DNA from: Alnus glutinosa
Lineage: Eukaryota; Streptophyta; Magnoliopsida; Fagales; Betulaceae
Assembly: GCF_958979055.1 (NCBI RefSeq)
Contig: NC_084893.1
Location: forward strand, 8,807,071-8,871,070
DNA: 64,000 nucleotides
Direction: 5' to 3'
Positions within the stretch are counted from its first letter, which is position 1, and each line of letters starts with the position of its first letter. The position numbers and the translations under genes were made by a program. Below the pieces are notes generated by a model. It was given only the letters and a program-made list of their open reading frames with translations. It searched no databases and was not told the origin of the DNA. Shown piece after piece: positions 24,716 to 37,222 of this stretch.

Positions 24716-25100
24716 CTTTTTCTTTTAGTGTGAATAGTAAATGGGCTATTCTGTCTATTCACTATTTACACTACAAAGAGTTTTTTTTTTTTTTTCTCAC
24801 TTTCCTTCTTTCTTTTTCTCTCACTCCCTATTTCTTTCACACTTTTTTCCACACAAAATAATATTTAAATACAAGTATAGAGTAGAATAAAGAATGTGTT
24901 GAAGAGAATATGAAAAAAAAACAGTAGCTAAAATATAAAGTTATACTTTTTCGATAGTTACTTTGGCTATTATTGCTGAATATGCTAAGAAAAACAATTG
25001 AAAAATTACCTCCAGTGGGCAAGTTTCAATGATGTTATTGTACATAGAACGTGCATAGAAACAGGATGATAATATATAATGGTGCATACAACTTGCTCTC
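22846..25100. other. 3' intergenic gap between RPA70B and GDPD
   Basis: The first few hundred bases are probably the RPA70B 3' UTR. It also contains a CA microsatellite (about 23981-24000) inside the hAT-like element at 23755-24589, a run of 46 T at 24670-24715, and the GDPD 3' flank near 25000-25100. No gene seen. Confidence 0.6.
23755..24589. mobile_element. Non-autonomous hAT-like element
   Basis: The right end reads cgcccacccct+a, as in the elements at 33809 and 52729, followed by aataggca. The left side has aatagaggca before a degraded end (aaaggtaatgggaaaaaccc), so an imperfect 8-bp duplication is likely. Inside is a leader-like pyrimidine-rich stretch with a possible small intron (donor near 24244, acceptor near 24348), but no protein I recognise. 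Confidence 0.5.
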
Positions 25101-28100
25101 TCATACCTTTTCATAGGATTTTATCATTGCTGCAATTTTGTGCAATAGTTTAGATGCCCGGCTATCACTATCATTTGAAGAAAGAGAAGAGGTAAATTCC
25201 TGGTAATTATGGAGGCTGCCTGTGAAGTCTGTAAAGAGTGCATCAACTCCTATCTTGTTAATCCAGTAATCATATTCCTCATAAGGGTCTTGATTAAAGT
25301 TCAAGTGTAAGAACTGGTTCTCATTTCGGTAAGTGTATGGGTGCACCTGCATGATCACCATGACAAATTTGCAGTTCAACTCAAGCATTGGTGAAAAATT
25401 ATGTAACTTTAGTCAACATTTCCCGGCCAAACGAACTGAAAGAAGAAAATGAAATAAAAGAATACATTTGCAAACAATTATAGGATGCATACCAATGCTG
25501 CAATACAGAATGAGAAACTATAATGTCATGTCTCTTAAGGAAATAATTAGAGAGATTTTCTATGAAATGCTTCCAGTTTTTACCACATTTTCTTAGAGAA
25601 GAACATTGACGCGTTAATTTAGACTGCAGAGTAACAAGAACTCACTGGCCATACAAACAAAACCATAAGTAAGATACCCAATCAATTACACAACCCAAAC
25701 AGTGAATTATAGTGACCAACAACTTAAGTTACCTTTCAAACTAATCATTTGAGAAGTCAATTTAACTCAGAAAATTTTGTGTCCATTCCTAAAATAGCGT
25801 CAGAACTTCTCTGTCAACAGTCTGATGCAACATAGTTGTTGCAAAAACTTTGCTAATGATATAGTTATAATTGTAATCGAGCCGAGTATTGAACTTTCAA
25901 AGTCAATTCGTTTAATTTTGTTTCGAACACGGGTCGAATTTGAGCTTATCACCGAGCTAGACAATTTGTTCAATGTTCAAGCTCGGTTCATTTTATTTTC
26001 GAACGAACTCGAGCTTATTCACGAGCTACTCAATTAACGTATTCATTCCTTATACAAAATAAATATTGTGATTTTTTTTTTCCAAATTCATAATAATCAT
26101 TAGTTAATTAATTATTGTTAAAATTTTATCATTTGAGTTAATTAGAATTAACTCAAATCTTAAACAATCCAATCTCGAGTCTATAAACATATTTCACACG
26201 CGCACACACACACACACAAGCTATATTTATTACATTAGGAAGATAATTCCTTTTGTCTTTTTAAATACTTAAGATGTTCACATTACAAAGTTAAATAATA
26301 CTATAAAAATAATAAAAATGTAGTTCTATGAGTTTATACAAGTTTATACAAGTCGAGCTGAATTTATACGAGTTTGACTTGTTTAATAAATGAGCCTAAA
26401 TTTCTGTTCACCTTTGATTTGTTTAATAAACAAACCGAACTCAATTCAATTTTATATGAGTCGAGCTCAAGTTGTTTATGAATAGCTCGGTTCATTTACA
26501 GCTCTAAATATAGTGTTCCATTAATCCTATATTTTTCTCTTTAATGAAAAGGATCCATATGTACAGCCCCTATAGCTACACCTTTTTCATTTTTGCTATT
26601 CCCTTTGATTGGGCCAGTGATGTGAATGGCATCTGTGACCCCATTCTTCGCTCTGAATCAAATGCTTGCACTGCTGTGCAACAACAGCTTTGGCCCTAAG
26701 TTCAGTGATCAGAGTGAAAACTATTTAGGTATATTACTTATTTTGTCCTTTTATTTGTAATTACACTGTTGAGTGCCACGGACTAGTCCAAAGAGAAGAC
26801 ATCTTCCTTTTTATATTGTTTGAGCGTTACTCAACATCCTGACAGTGATTTGAGACTTTTAGCTTTGTTTCTTGGCTATACCGTTCACTTTGATCAAAGT
26901 GGGGAGATTTTCAGAGGGAAAAGAAAGCTGGAAAGAGTGGTAAACAAATCAATGCAACATTAAAGAAAAATGACTCTTAATTGTGATGGCCTTGGATCAT
27001 ATATGACTATATTACCACAATCAAAGAGACAAGCATTTGATAGAAGAAGTGTACCTGTAGGTTATGGGAGTGTGCTCGGGCAACAAGATCAGTAGGTGTT
27101 TGCAAATAATTATCCTTAACAGGAACAACCGTATCCTTCCAAGGTCCAATGCCCACCACATACTTCTTAATGTAGTCAAAGTAACTATCTGAAGTAATTT
27201 CCCAATATGACTGCACATCATCAATTTCATTTTATTGCCTTAGGAATCTAAATATTGGAAGGTTCAGAAAGGAAAAAAGAATCATCTTACGTAAACCAGG
27301 CACTGTAGAGGGTAAACAAGTTTGATAGATATTTAATAACCATTTATCCCAAAAGCTTAAATTGATTGGAAATAGTGAATTTAATTATTTCGTGAATATC
27401 CAAATATTCTCCTTCACGTGTGGGTTCGAATTCTTTTTCAATAAGTGAAGCCCAACACGTAAAACATTTAACTTAAATCGAAGACAAATTATTGTGTCAG
27501 ACTTCGAAATTAGGATTCTTGCTCTAATATCATGTTAAATAACCAGTTGTCTCAAAATGTTAAAGCTGATAGAAAATGATAAATTTAATTATTTAATTAA
27601 TATTCAAATAATAGGAACAATTTAGAAAACAGGATATGAAATGCCAGGTAAATTCTAGAACTGGAAGGCCATGGTTCTTGACCACCCAAAGAGTTATGAA
27701 AATGTCAAATATCTTCTAACTATGGACTCATTACAACACTTTCAGTTTTAGGAGGGCAAAGGAGAATTTACGAGCATATAACAAAAGGTAAATAAATTCT
27801 TCTATAGAAGATACGGTTGTTTTAGATATTCTTTTTTTTTTGACAAAGGATAAAATTTTTACTAAACGAACTTGTTTTTCAGCTACAGTTTAACAGGAAC
27901 AGGAGTTTCAGCAATGATTTTAAGTCAAACAGAAAGGTAAAGGGGGTAGGTGGATTCTGCTAAAAACTTTTGAAACTCATTTTGAGCAGAAAGTTCCTTT
28001 CAAGCTGGGGAATTCATTTACTGGTTGTTGTTTTTACATGTGATAAAAGCCTGATATCAATTACTGCACTGAGATTACTTTCGTTGGCTCTTCGTAAGTC

Positions 28101-31100
28101 TTATGATCTAGACATGTAGACAGTCTACGACATTTTATTATTTGCTCACTCTTGGAGAGGACCTAAATAAAAATGCAATGTTTCAAGATCATTAACTCAC
28201 CTAGTCCACTTTAAGAGCACACATGCATAGAAGTCAACAAAGAAGCTTAGTAGGCCATGCATAGAGAGGTTATACCAGGGAGAACACAAACCTGATTAGT
28301 GTCTTGAGTTAGAGCAGTAACTTCATCAATTAATAAGATCTTAGGCAAATCTGTCAGATTTGATGCATATATAAGTGAAGTTGGAGCAAATGACTGGATA
28401 AATACAGGTTGTGCCAACCACTCTTTTGACAAATATGAACCCTTGTATCCATACTTCTTAAGTGTCTCCACAAACTTATCCTCAAATCTCTGACCACCTG
28501 GCCATTTCACCTGTTCATGGTATCAATTGATATGTTAGGGGAAGTAGAATTGTTGTCTAAAAGAATGCATTAGCAATAATAACCAGCTTCTTAACCATGC
28601 CGGTCATCTTTTAGCCACAACAGACTAATTTCTCAACATGAACTGGTAAACCACACCCCTTGCCATCAAGTTTTCTTATGGAAAACATGAAAACAAGAAG
28701 TAATGTATTTTTTCATGGTTTTCTTTTTTCAAATAATACAAGCCTCGTCCTTTAAGCTTCCAACAATGTTACTGCTCTCCCAAATCAGAGTTGTTTGCCT
28801 TCTTTAGTTCAGATTTATCATAAGTTATTCTAACACTACAACCCCAATGGAGATCAGCATACAGTTGGAAACATAAAGAATGGTCTCTAATTTTGACCCA
28901 ATATTTCATTAAACAGAAAATAATAGCCATTCTATCCAAGCTGAATCATTTCCTTTTTTGGTGAGATTGGGGAGGAGGGAGGACTCTAATCTCAATAAGT
29001 TCAAACGCAACCAACTTTTCTTGTGCCAGACTTTTAGGGAGAAATACTCACATACTGATTGATAAATACTGGATTCTTAATCTCTGGATATATTCCAACA
29101 ACTCTGGTAGCATCCAGTGCAATTGAAATGTACTCTTCAAAAGTAATAATAGTAAACTTTCCTAAGGAGAAGACCAGATAGAGAATATAGTTAATTACTT
29201 TTATACATAGCACAAGTGAAAGGCAAAAAAATTCCTTTACAATGAAAAGAAAAGAACTGAATTACAATACCTTAAAATTCCTAACATGTATCGCATATCA
29301 TACACACAGGTTCTATACAATGATCTAGGCAACTATGACTAAGGTGCTAGCTATTCATGTTTATCTAAAATAATGGATTGTGTCTCCACGTAGGGCAGCA
29401 CAAATATTAGAGTTTCAGAAGGGCGGGCAGATATAAACAAAAGGTTTTAAAATAGAATACAAGACAATTGTTCAACTGTGACTGCAACGAATCAAGTTCA
29501 ACTCCACCAAATGTTTCAGAGAATGAGCCAGTGGACTCAATTCAACACTGATGGAGTAAAAACTATGTTTTGATGGGGAATTCTTCTGCTTCAATAAATT
29601 GTGACAGTTAACGTGCCAAAACTTCCAGGTTACTGAATTATTTACAACTGGAAATTATTTTTTATTACTAAAACGGCAACAATTAGGAAACTTGTGATGA
29701 ATAGATACATTGAACACAAAAACCTAATGACAGCTGATTGGGTAGCCCCTCTTGCTCTACATCTTTCTGTAGAGACAAGATCCTGATCAACATGCCTTTC
29801 CCACAACCTTGAGCTACATACTATTGGCCTCCTTGTCCTTGTAATACCACGTACTTGAACCAAATAATAGTATACATTTAGTTTGGTGGTAAAAAGATAT
29901 ATTTGGAAATTAAGACAAATAAAAACAGCACTCTGAATATAATTAATTTTGAAAATTTTAAATGTAAAATAGATATTTAATAGTACTTTGTGCAAACCAA
30001 AGGTTGTGAATCAACAAATAGTAGTTAAAACAAAAGAAAAAAGAGAACCCCAAAGACCAACGTTCAAATCTAATCAATTGGAAAAGATGATAATAATGGA
30101 AACGTAATCTACTTTTTCACTGAGATTAGCAAAGGTGTTCTCGACTGAGTGAATTGAGCAAACTATGAACAAAAATGACATGGAGCAGTAAATAATTTGT
30201 ACATGGTCTACTGAATTAGAGGGGGGGGGGGGGGGGGGGGGGGTGATTTTAATCAGCTCAAGAACACTTGTCCCCGCAAAGAGAAACTAACCATTATATT
30301 GTTGATCTCGAAATGGGTACCTCTGCCTCACCCTCAACAACTGTAGTTCTTTTAGTGTGAAATCAACTGCACATAATTAAAATTATTTCAATGTTTTTGG
30401 ACTTAAACTAATCCTTGTAACAGAAAAAACTGACAAAGGTGAAAACAGCATTAAAGACAATAATGGTACTTGTACAGACACACATGCATAGAGTGCAAGT
30501 TTAATTTTTTTGGGTACTAATGCACTAAGCTTAACCTTGTAGCTAGCCAGACAATATGATCAATCTTCAGAATACTACAAAAAACGGAAGGTGAAAGCTA
30601 AATGGCTTCCATACCAGTAAAAAAGCCAGTGGTGTTGACCCCTTGGACTTCATAGGTCCTTTTACGATTGGCAAATTCCTTGTGTTTATTAATATCAGTG
30701 GTAGCATCGAGTGTTACATCATGGAAGCATATAAGAACACCATCTTTTGAAGATAGGATATCTGTTTCAATGAAGTCTGCACCCTCTTCAATAGCTCTCT
30801 GCAAGATAAAGTCATTTTATGGTACATATTATCTGAGGACAGAGAAGAGGCTCATCATATTAATTGAAAAATAGATTGCAATGCCCATAATTTTATATCC
30901 AATCGTGGCAGCTCATAATTATGCATGTTATACCAATACACTGTAAGAAAAGTAAACATGGTATGTACATATTACACGCGTGCACGCACGCACACATATA
31001 GAGCTAAAGAATCTATATCGCCTACACCCCACAATACATTTTATGTATATGTTCAGGTCTAATTGGTGGATTGATTTACTAGCTTGAGTAACCAACCAAT

Positions 31101-32382
31101 ATGAATAAGATATATTAAAAAAAAAATGAAATTGGCATTCTTCAGCTCAGTGATTTTATTGTGCCATTCAGTATGAACTGAGCAATCTCAGATAAAGACA
31201 TATGAGTAGGATAGTTGAAAGACTAAAAATTTGCCAGGCGGGCATGCCCATGATTACCATGTATGCAGGAGCAGTTTCCTCAGGAATTTCTCCATTTGAA
31301 CCTCGATGAGCTAAGTTATATGGACGAGAAGTTTGTAAAGGCTTTCTACTGCCCTCAGCTACTTTACTAGGGAGTGGATAGAAGGGCCTTGCAGCACACC
31401 CAACGCTGAGGAACAGAATTACCAAAGGGGCAATGCCTGCCAAGTGGAGAATACCAAAACTAAACTGTAAAATATGTCTATCCAAGAATCAGATGGCAGT
31501 GAATCAGTAATGATACAATCTGCATAAAAAGTTGCATATTTCAACATGCATTAAAAACATTATATTCCTTTGTCACAATTATCAGAGTTTAAAAATTTAC
31601 GCCATATATGTTATATAGAAACTTGATCTGATAATATTAACCATCAAATAGCAACACATTAATTGCAAATAGTAAAGGAACCAAATATAGTATGCATAGG
31701 GTCAGTTTTCTATAGTCAGACAAGATTTGATATGGGCTATGCCTCAAATGTTCATCAATAGAGTAAATGAGACAGCTATCCAAGACTGCAAAGATAGTAT
31801 TAAACTCTTGGGGTATTCTTTTACCATATATGAATTATTTGAACATCATTGCACATCTTGGAATAATTTTCTTGATAGAAAATTGAAAATAGAAAGAGCG
31901 AGAAAAGTCATGCAGAGCAACTATATATATGTTGACAACTGAACATTAAGTCAGCGTACCTTTTCCATGGTAGTCATGACAAGGATTCATCAGAATTCAG
32001 TCATGAAAAGATATCCTAGAATGAAAAAAAAAATGGGGGTGGGGCTTGATGATCAGAGGGTGGAGGTCTGAGAATTAATCCAGGACAAAAATCTACCAAG
32101 CACAGTGACATGGCTCACTTCCATTGGCCCCATTAAAAAAAAGAAGCAAATTCTAAATCATATGCAACAACCTTTGTCCAAAAATAGTTCAACTGAGTGT
32201 CAAATATCTGTAACCAAAATGGCATCAAAACCAACAGAAGAAGAAAATCCAATTGCTAAACAAGAACAAAAACATCAAATCATGGAAAAACCGAAAAACC
32301 CAGTAACCATTCATAGAGTTGTCATCATCGGCAAGAACATGGAAGAAAAAAGAAAGACACACTTACACGGTGAGAAAGCCAT
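25101..32382 (-). CDS. GDPD6: Glycerophosphodiester phosphodiesterase, GDPD5/6-like
   Basis: Eight coding exons on the minus strand: 32367-32382, 31258-31436, 30615-30798, 30292-30366, 29052-29161, 28292-28510, 27055-27210 and 25101-25346. They join in phase to give 394 residues (Arabidopsis GDPD6 is about 370, from memory). The enzyme hydrolyses glycerophosphodiesters to glycerol-3-phosphate and an alcohol. Residues 1-21 form a signal peptide (MAFSPCIAPLVILFLSVGCA). Catalytic and metal-binding motifs are present: NLAHRGSNGEIPEET (H49, R50), FIETDILSSKDG (E76, D78) and LICFHD (H91). Later conserved blocks are GIYPEIKNP, IQSFAPTSL, VGIGPWKDT, VHPYTYRNE and DYWINKIGVDALFTDF. The first exon holds only 16 coding bases, ending in an ideal donor (gtaagt). 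GDPD6 is preferred over GDPD5 because RPA70B lies next door, as in Arabidopsis. No breaks seen. Confidence 0.93.
25866..26506. mobile_element. Non-autonomous hAT element in the last GDPD intron
   Basis: Ends tataattgtaa and ttacagctcta, with internal gagccgag/ctcggttc-type repeats typical of these hAT MITEs. Target duplication gatatagt (25858-25865) against aatatagt (26507-26514), 7 of 8 matching. Same type as the element at 49036-49907. Confidence 0.75.
27327..27610 (-). mobile_element. TRIM-type element in a GDPD intron (fossil)
   Basis: Direct short terminal repeats (ttaaataacca-type sequence at about 27333 and 27536) with a reversed primer-binding-like segment before the right repeat. 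Related to the copy at 14569-14852. It lies in the intron between exons 28292-28510 and 27055-27210, in the same orientation as the gene. Confidence 0.6.
30221..30243 (+). repeat. Run of 23 G in a GDPD intron
   Basis: Unbroken G homopolymer about 50 bases beyond the 3' side of exon 30292-30366, so it appears as poly-C in the pre-mRNA. The true length may be uncertain because such runs are hard to sequence. A similar run of 19 G lies at 51315-51333. Confidence 0.9.
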
Positions 32383-32393
32383 GGCATTTACAC

Positions 32394-32397
<4 letters not shown>

Positions 32398-32430
<33 letters not shown>
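32398..32430. repeat. CT microsatellite in the GDPD 5' leader
   Basis: About 16 CT units, just upstream of the GDPD start codon at 32382, so it reads GA on the gene strand and probably lies in the 5' UTR. Confidence 0.85.
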
Positions 32431-32431
<1 letters not shown>

Positions 32432-32569
32432 GCTTTGTTCTTGGACAACCTCTGTTCTTTCTCGGTTGTTTTGAAAAAATGTAAAAGGCGTAAGTATCAC
32501 GTGTAGCCGGGAGCTTCTACATTTTGGTGGCTCGGAGGAATCCGTGCCGTGGATCTACCCGTACTCCAA

Positions 32570-32577
32570 GAATATCC
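32570..32577. promoter_or_regulatory. P1BS (PHR1-binding) site upstream of GDPD
   Basis: GAATATCC matches GNATATNC on both strands, 188 bp upstream of the GDPD start codon. PHR1-type factors activate phosphate-starvation genes through this site, and several plant GDPDs are phosphate-starvation induced. Function here is inferred. Confidence 0.55.
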
Positions 32578-32614
32578 TTTATAACTTTTAAGGATGCGCT
32601 CCAATAAGTATATG

Positions 32615-32875
32615 CCCCGTTTGAAAATCCTCATCTTTTGCTTAGATTTTTTTTTTTAATAATTAAAATATATGATTAATGTGATATAAAATTGAAATAA
32701 TTTATATAAAAAAGTAAAAAAAAAATTTGTATTGTAATGAATTTTTTATTTAAAAAGTAATAAAAAATGTTGATGTGATATAAATAATAAAAAAAGTTAA
32801 AAATATTTTGAAGTTCATTATTTTTTTTTATTTTTTTTTAGAGAAATAAAAATAAGGAAATGAGAATTTAAACGG
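32615..32875. mobile_element. MITE (ccccgtttgaaaatc ends)
   Basis: Inverted ends ccccgtttgaaaatcctcat and tgagaatttaaacgg, with an AT-rich inner part containing gatgtgatataaa motifs shared with the MITEs at 32901-33207, 35018-35592 and 55183-55441. Confidence 0.65.
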
Positions 32876-32900
32876 ACAGAGGAGGTGGGTTTGAAAATTA

Positions 32901-33207
32901 AGGCCTTGTTTGATAAATACATGTACAGAACAGAACAGAACAAAGTAGTGGATTGTTAATTTTGAAATTAGTAAAAAGTGATGATGTGATATAAAATAAA
33001 AAGAATTTGTATAAAAAAGTGAAAAAATTTTGTATTGTAGTGAATTTTTTTATTTGAATAATAATAAAAAATTATTGATGTGATATAAAAAGTGAAAAAA
33101 GTGAGAATGTTTTGATGTTAATTGGTGATGAAAAATATAAAAAAAAAAATTAAAAAAAAAATGCATGAACAGTACTGTCCTGTTCTGTATTCAATCAAAT
33201 AAGGCCT
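32901..33207. mobile_element. MITE (aggccttgtttgat ends)
   Basis: Inverted ends aggccttgtttgat / atcaaataaggcct, with inner arms gtacagaacagaac / gtcctgttctgta. Shares gatgtgatataaaa motifs with its neighbours. Confidence 0.75.
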
Positions 33208-33808
33208 AAGAGGCCGCACGCACTGCTGACCGAGGATTTCTGGTGATTGGAGGCATGGAGGGTCACGATTGGTTTGTGAGAAATGACGATTGGTTGGCGT
33301 TGGTTGGATATTTAGAGCTGGGACCTTTTTGATTGGTGATAGGGTGAGGTCAAGGTCATGTGAGCTGGTGGGGGTGACAACGGGACTAGGTCCAATTCGT
33401 TGACTAGGAAGTCTTTCATTTTGTCACGTCATATACGATAGTGACGTGGATAGATCTTGCTGGCTTAATCCCCACCAAACGATATTAGTCAACTACCACA
33501 ATATATACATAGGAGAATGCTAAAAATATTATTAATGTACTACTTCAATATACATTAGGGTGAGACGTACTGTGCACTAATAGTATTTTTAACATTTTCT
33601 ATATACACATATGGGGATTAGGCTTAGGTGATGTAGTTTTTTCAATGGTGAAGATCTAACTCTTCTTTTTTTTTTTTTCTTTTTTTTTTTTTAATCTTTT
33701 ATCTTTTATATAAAACACTTAAAACTATATATTGATCATTAAAAAAATTACAGCACCTATGCTGTAATTTTTCTTACAGCACCTAAGCCAAATCCCATAT
33801 ATGGGAGG
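33208..33808. other. Intergenic; small inverted repeat 33513-33600
   Basis: The inverted repeat has arms agaatgctaaaaatattatt and a near-complement ending tttttaacattttct, about 25 bp each, and looks like a short MITE. The rest shows nothing I can assign. Confidence 0.5.
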
Positions 33809-34451
33809 TAGGGGTGGGCAAATTATCCGTCTACCGAATCGAACTGAACCGCCATCGACCGCCTACCGATTTTACCGACTAATTTCAGTTTGGTAGTCGG
33901 TATAAAATTTTATTCAGAAAGCCGGATCGGCAAACGAACCGAACCGAACCGCCTTTTAAGCGGTAACCGAACCGCCTTCTATTCCGACCGATTAACCGAA
34001 CCGACATAAAACGAAACAACGTCGTTTTAGTAAGAACGAAACGTTTGATCGTTTTTTTTTTTTTTTTTTTTTTTTTTCTTAAAAAAAATCAAAATGACGT
34101 CGTTTAATTACCCATTTTAACCGAATGTTAACCGACCGCCTATTAACTGCTTTACCAACTTAACCGATCGCCTATTAACCGCTTAATCGACCGCCTATTA
34201 ACCGCTTAACCGACTTAATTGAAATAAATTCACCGACTGCATTCAGATAAAAGTCAGTTAACCGACCGAATTAACCGACTTAACCGCCTACCGAACCGAC
34301 GTCCACCCCTACTATTAACCAATTAACCGACCGCCTATTAACCGCTTAACTGACTTAACTGAAATAAATTCACCAACTACATTCCGACAAAAATTGGTTA
34401 ACCGACCGAATTAACCGACTTAACAACCTACCGAACCGACGCCCACCCCTA
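33809..34451. mobile_element. Non-autonomous hAT element, perfect 8-bp target duplication
   Basis: Begins taggggtgggc and ends gcccaccccta, with exact TSD ATGGGAGG at 33801-33808 and 34452-34459. Internal cgaaccgaccgcc-type repeats. About 130-140 bp of the right end is present twice: an inner copy of the terminal sequence ends near 34310 (gtccacccctac) before the true end. Confidence 0.92.
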
Positions 34452-34461
34452 ATGGGAGGTG

Positions 34462-34590
34462 ATTATTGTACAACCCCTTTTATACAACTTCCACACAACA
34501 AAGACACATTGGTGAGACTCATGCATGTGGGTCACACTGATGTGTCTTGATTGTGTGGAAGTTGTGCAAAAAGGGTTGTGAAAGAATTAT
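34462..34590. mobile_element. Hairpin MITE
   Basis: Near-perfect inverted repeat: attattgtacaacccctttt ... and its complement ending aagggttgtg aaagaattat. It sits directly beside the hAT element's right target duplication. Same style as 34620-34892. Confidence 0.7.
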
Positions 34591-34619
34591 TTTTCATACA
34601 TATATAGAAAAATGATATT

Positions 34620-34892
34620 TGTACAACTTTAACAACTTTTTTCAAACTAACAATTAGATCTGTTTTCCTACATATAAGTCATATATATCCAATTGATGTG
34701 TTTGTTGCACAACTCAAATGCATAACTCTTATAAAACCCAAGACACATTGGTGGGACCCATGCATATGGATCCCACCATGCATGGGTCACATCAATGTGT
34801 TTTGGGTTGTGTAAGAGTTGTGCATTTGGGTTATATAAAAATCATTTTCCTATATCCAATGGTTGATTTTAAAAAAAATTGTTGGAGTTGTA
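34620..34892. mobile_element. Hairpin MITE with a second hairpin MITE inside (34711-34832)
   Basis: Outer arms: tacaactttaacaactttt and its complement near 34875. Inner arms: aactcaaatgcataactctt and the complement of gtaagagttgtgcatttggg, both with the acacattggtggga/cacatcaatgtg centre. One member of the family has inserted into another. Confidence 0.7.
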
Positions 34893-35017
34893 TAGAAGTC
34901 TCACATGTATGGATTTCAAATATTCAAATATCATTTTATATATATATATTCAAATTCTTGTATTAAAAGTGTGTAGAAATGATTCTTGTATTAAAAGTGT
35001 GTACAAATATCATTTTA

Positions 35018-35592
35018 CCTCGTTTGACAATCTTTCCCCATATTTGAGGTGATTTTTTTTTTTTTAAATGGTAGTAAGAAGTGATGATGTGATATAAAAT
35101 AGAAATAATTTGTATAGAAAAGTGAAAAAACTTTTGTATTGTAGTGAGTTTTTTTTTATTTGAATAATAATAAAAAATTATTTATGTGATAAATTAACGC
35201 ATATCCAGTCACTAATGATAAGCCTTAGGTTCTAGACTTATAATAGGATTAAACTCTTGTTTGTAAACGCATGCTAAGATGATAATATCCCGCATGCGAT
35301 ATTGGTTAGTTTATCTTAGTTTATACTTATCTTAGTTTGGTTTATCTTAGTTTATACCTAGAGATAGAGTTGTATCTAAACTATACGTTTGTTTCTTCTT
35401 CTTCTATATAAATAAACGCATGCTCACATTGATGAGCACCTCAAAATTTACAGCAATCTCTATATTCTTTCATTGTTCTATTATGATATAAAAAGTGAAA
35501 AAAAATAAAATAAAATTAGAATGTTTTGAAGTTGATGTTTTTTTTTTGGAAAAGTGAAAATAAAGGAAAGGGAAGGGGATTGTCAAACGGGG
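35018..35592. mobile_element. MITE interrupted by a solo LTR
   Basis: Inverted ends cctcgtttgacaatc and gattgtcaaacgggg. Inner gatgtgatataaaa motifs match the MITEs at 32615 and 32901. A solo-LTR-like insertion of about 300 bp splits it at about 35186. Confidence 0.65.
35186..35485 (+). mobile_element. Solo LTR-like insertion (fossil)
   Basis: About 300 bp between the two halves of the MITE, with a TATA-like tctatataaataaac near 35405 and repeated gtttatcttagttta segments. Flanks (gtgat and atgat) are similar but not identical, so borders are approximate. Family not certain, Copia-like in style. Confidence 0.5.
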
Positions 35593-36658
35593 CTGTCAAG
35601 GACATAAATTTTTGTTCAGAATGAACTGGAGGAATTTGTCTAATTTAATATATAAAACTGTTATATATCCCTTAACATATAAGAAATACATAATTTTTTA
35701 ATTAGTAGAGAAGAATTACATAATTTTTTCTCTTTAAGTTTAATTACACTCTTAAATTAAGGGGATCATCATTTGAATTGGATGGGCCACAAGAAAGACC
35801 CATGTTGGTGCACGGCCATGTTATAATGCCCTCACCAAATACAATGCGATAATTCTCGTGATCTATGTGGCGCTACTGTTATTACTTTAAATTAACGCAA
35901 CAAAAATTACCTTGTATTTAAAAATAAAATAAAAAAAATCACAAACTTATTTCATAAATTATAAAATAGGACACTAAAGCTCTAACATAACATAACTTCA
36001 TTTATATATGATTTTCATGTACGTTACATTGAATACTTAAACTATTGTTATTCTATACATGTACAAAAGGTGCCACAAAATGGCTAAGCCTTAAACCTAG
36101 TTGAATTTTCACAAAAGTTCAGCTTGCTTCAAAAGCTAGAACCCTTCTTAAATCTCAAGGGTAGTAGTTTAGATGACCGTAAAGCTCCTCCTTACCTGCA
36201 TAAGCTATATTTGTAAAATTAAGCAATTTTATGGGTGAAAATGGCAAGTCAATGACTCACTAAGCAAATACCTTCAACCAATATTGTGTATGTGACATGA
36301 GGCCTATTTACTTTAAAATTTCTCTCCCTTTTTGTTTATCAAATCATATATATATATATATAAGCTGAGTTATTATTTAGAATGACAAAGAATGGCGACA
36401 CGTGGCATAAACCCATACTTTTTCGGGACTAAACCGGTCTTCTAAATAAAATTGAATTGGTCTATTTAATATATGTTAATACGTTTACTTAAAAATCCAC
36501 ATATAAAATCAAGAGTTATATATATTAATACGGTATTTAAAAACCCATATATAGAATCAAGAGTTATATGTGTTATATAAAATCTCATATATAGGAAAAC
36601 AAAAACCCTCATATATATATATATATATAAACCCATATATACGTGACAATAAACGCAC

Positions 36659-36691
<33 letters not shown>

Positions 36692-36767
36692 AACGACTTA
36701 AAATATAGAAGCGTTTCATATTTTGTGTGTATATATATATAAAGGAAAATGATGGATTTACAACATT
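35593..36767. other. Intergenic; Helitron-like 5' end near 36345
   Basis: 36345-36420 (tatatataagctgagttatt ... acacgtggcataaaccc) resembles the starts at 37409 and 37731, so a Helitron-like family has several copies here. A CT microsatellite lies at 36660-36687. No gene seen. Confidence 0.45.
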
Positions 36768-37222
36768 TTTTGAGGGTCCCTGACCTAACCTACAAATTAA
36801 CAGCCAGTGTACACAATCAGTACGGCAATTTAGCCATAGGCACAGGTTAGAAGATCCCTCAAATAGTATTTTTGTTTTTCCAAATCTTCGTGGAAACGCT
36901 TTAGCAAAGATGGCTAGAGGTAAGCTTAAATCTTATCTTTTATTTTCCGTTGCGCATGTCAATTTAGCATAATATAATTATTTGTGCTAACATGTGTTAG
37001 AACACATAACATATTATGCCAAATTAACATGCGCAATGGAAAACAAAAGACAAGGATCTAGGCTTACCTCTAACTATCTTTGCTCAAACGATTCCACGAA
37101 GATTTGAAGAACAAAAAATATTATTTGAGGGATCTATTAACCTATGCCTATGGCTGAATTGCCGTACTAATGGTATACATAGACTGTTAATTTATAGGCT
37201 AGGTTAGGGACCCTCAAATATG
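36768..37222. mobile_element. Foldback MITE with arms of about 200 bp
   Basis: Left arm starts tttgagggtccctgacctaa; right arm is its complement ending ttagggaccctcaaa. The arms pair along most of their length (for example gctagaggtaagcttaaatc against its complement). Separated by about 40 bp. Confidence 0.8.

Noticed and set aside
24619-24861. Frame with long Phe run
   Set aside because: Product of a T homopolymer.
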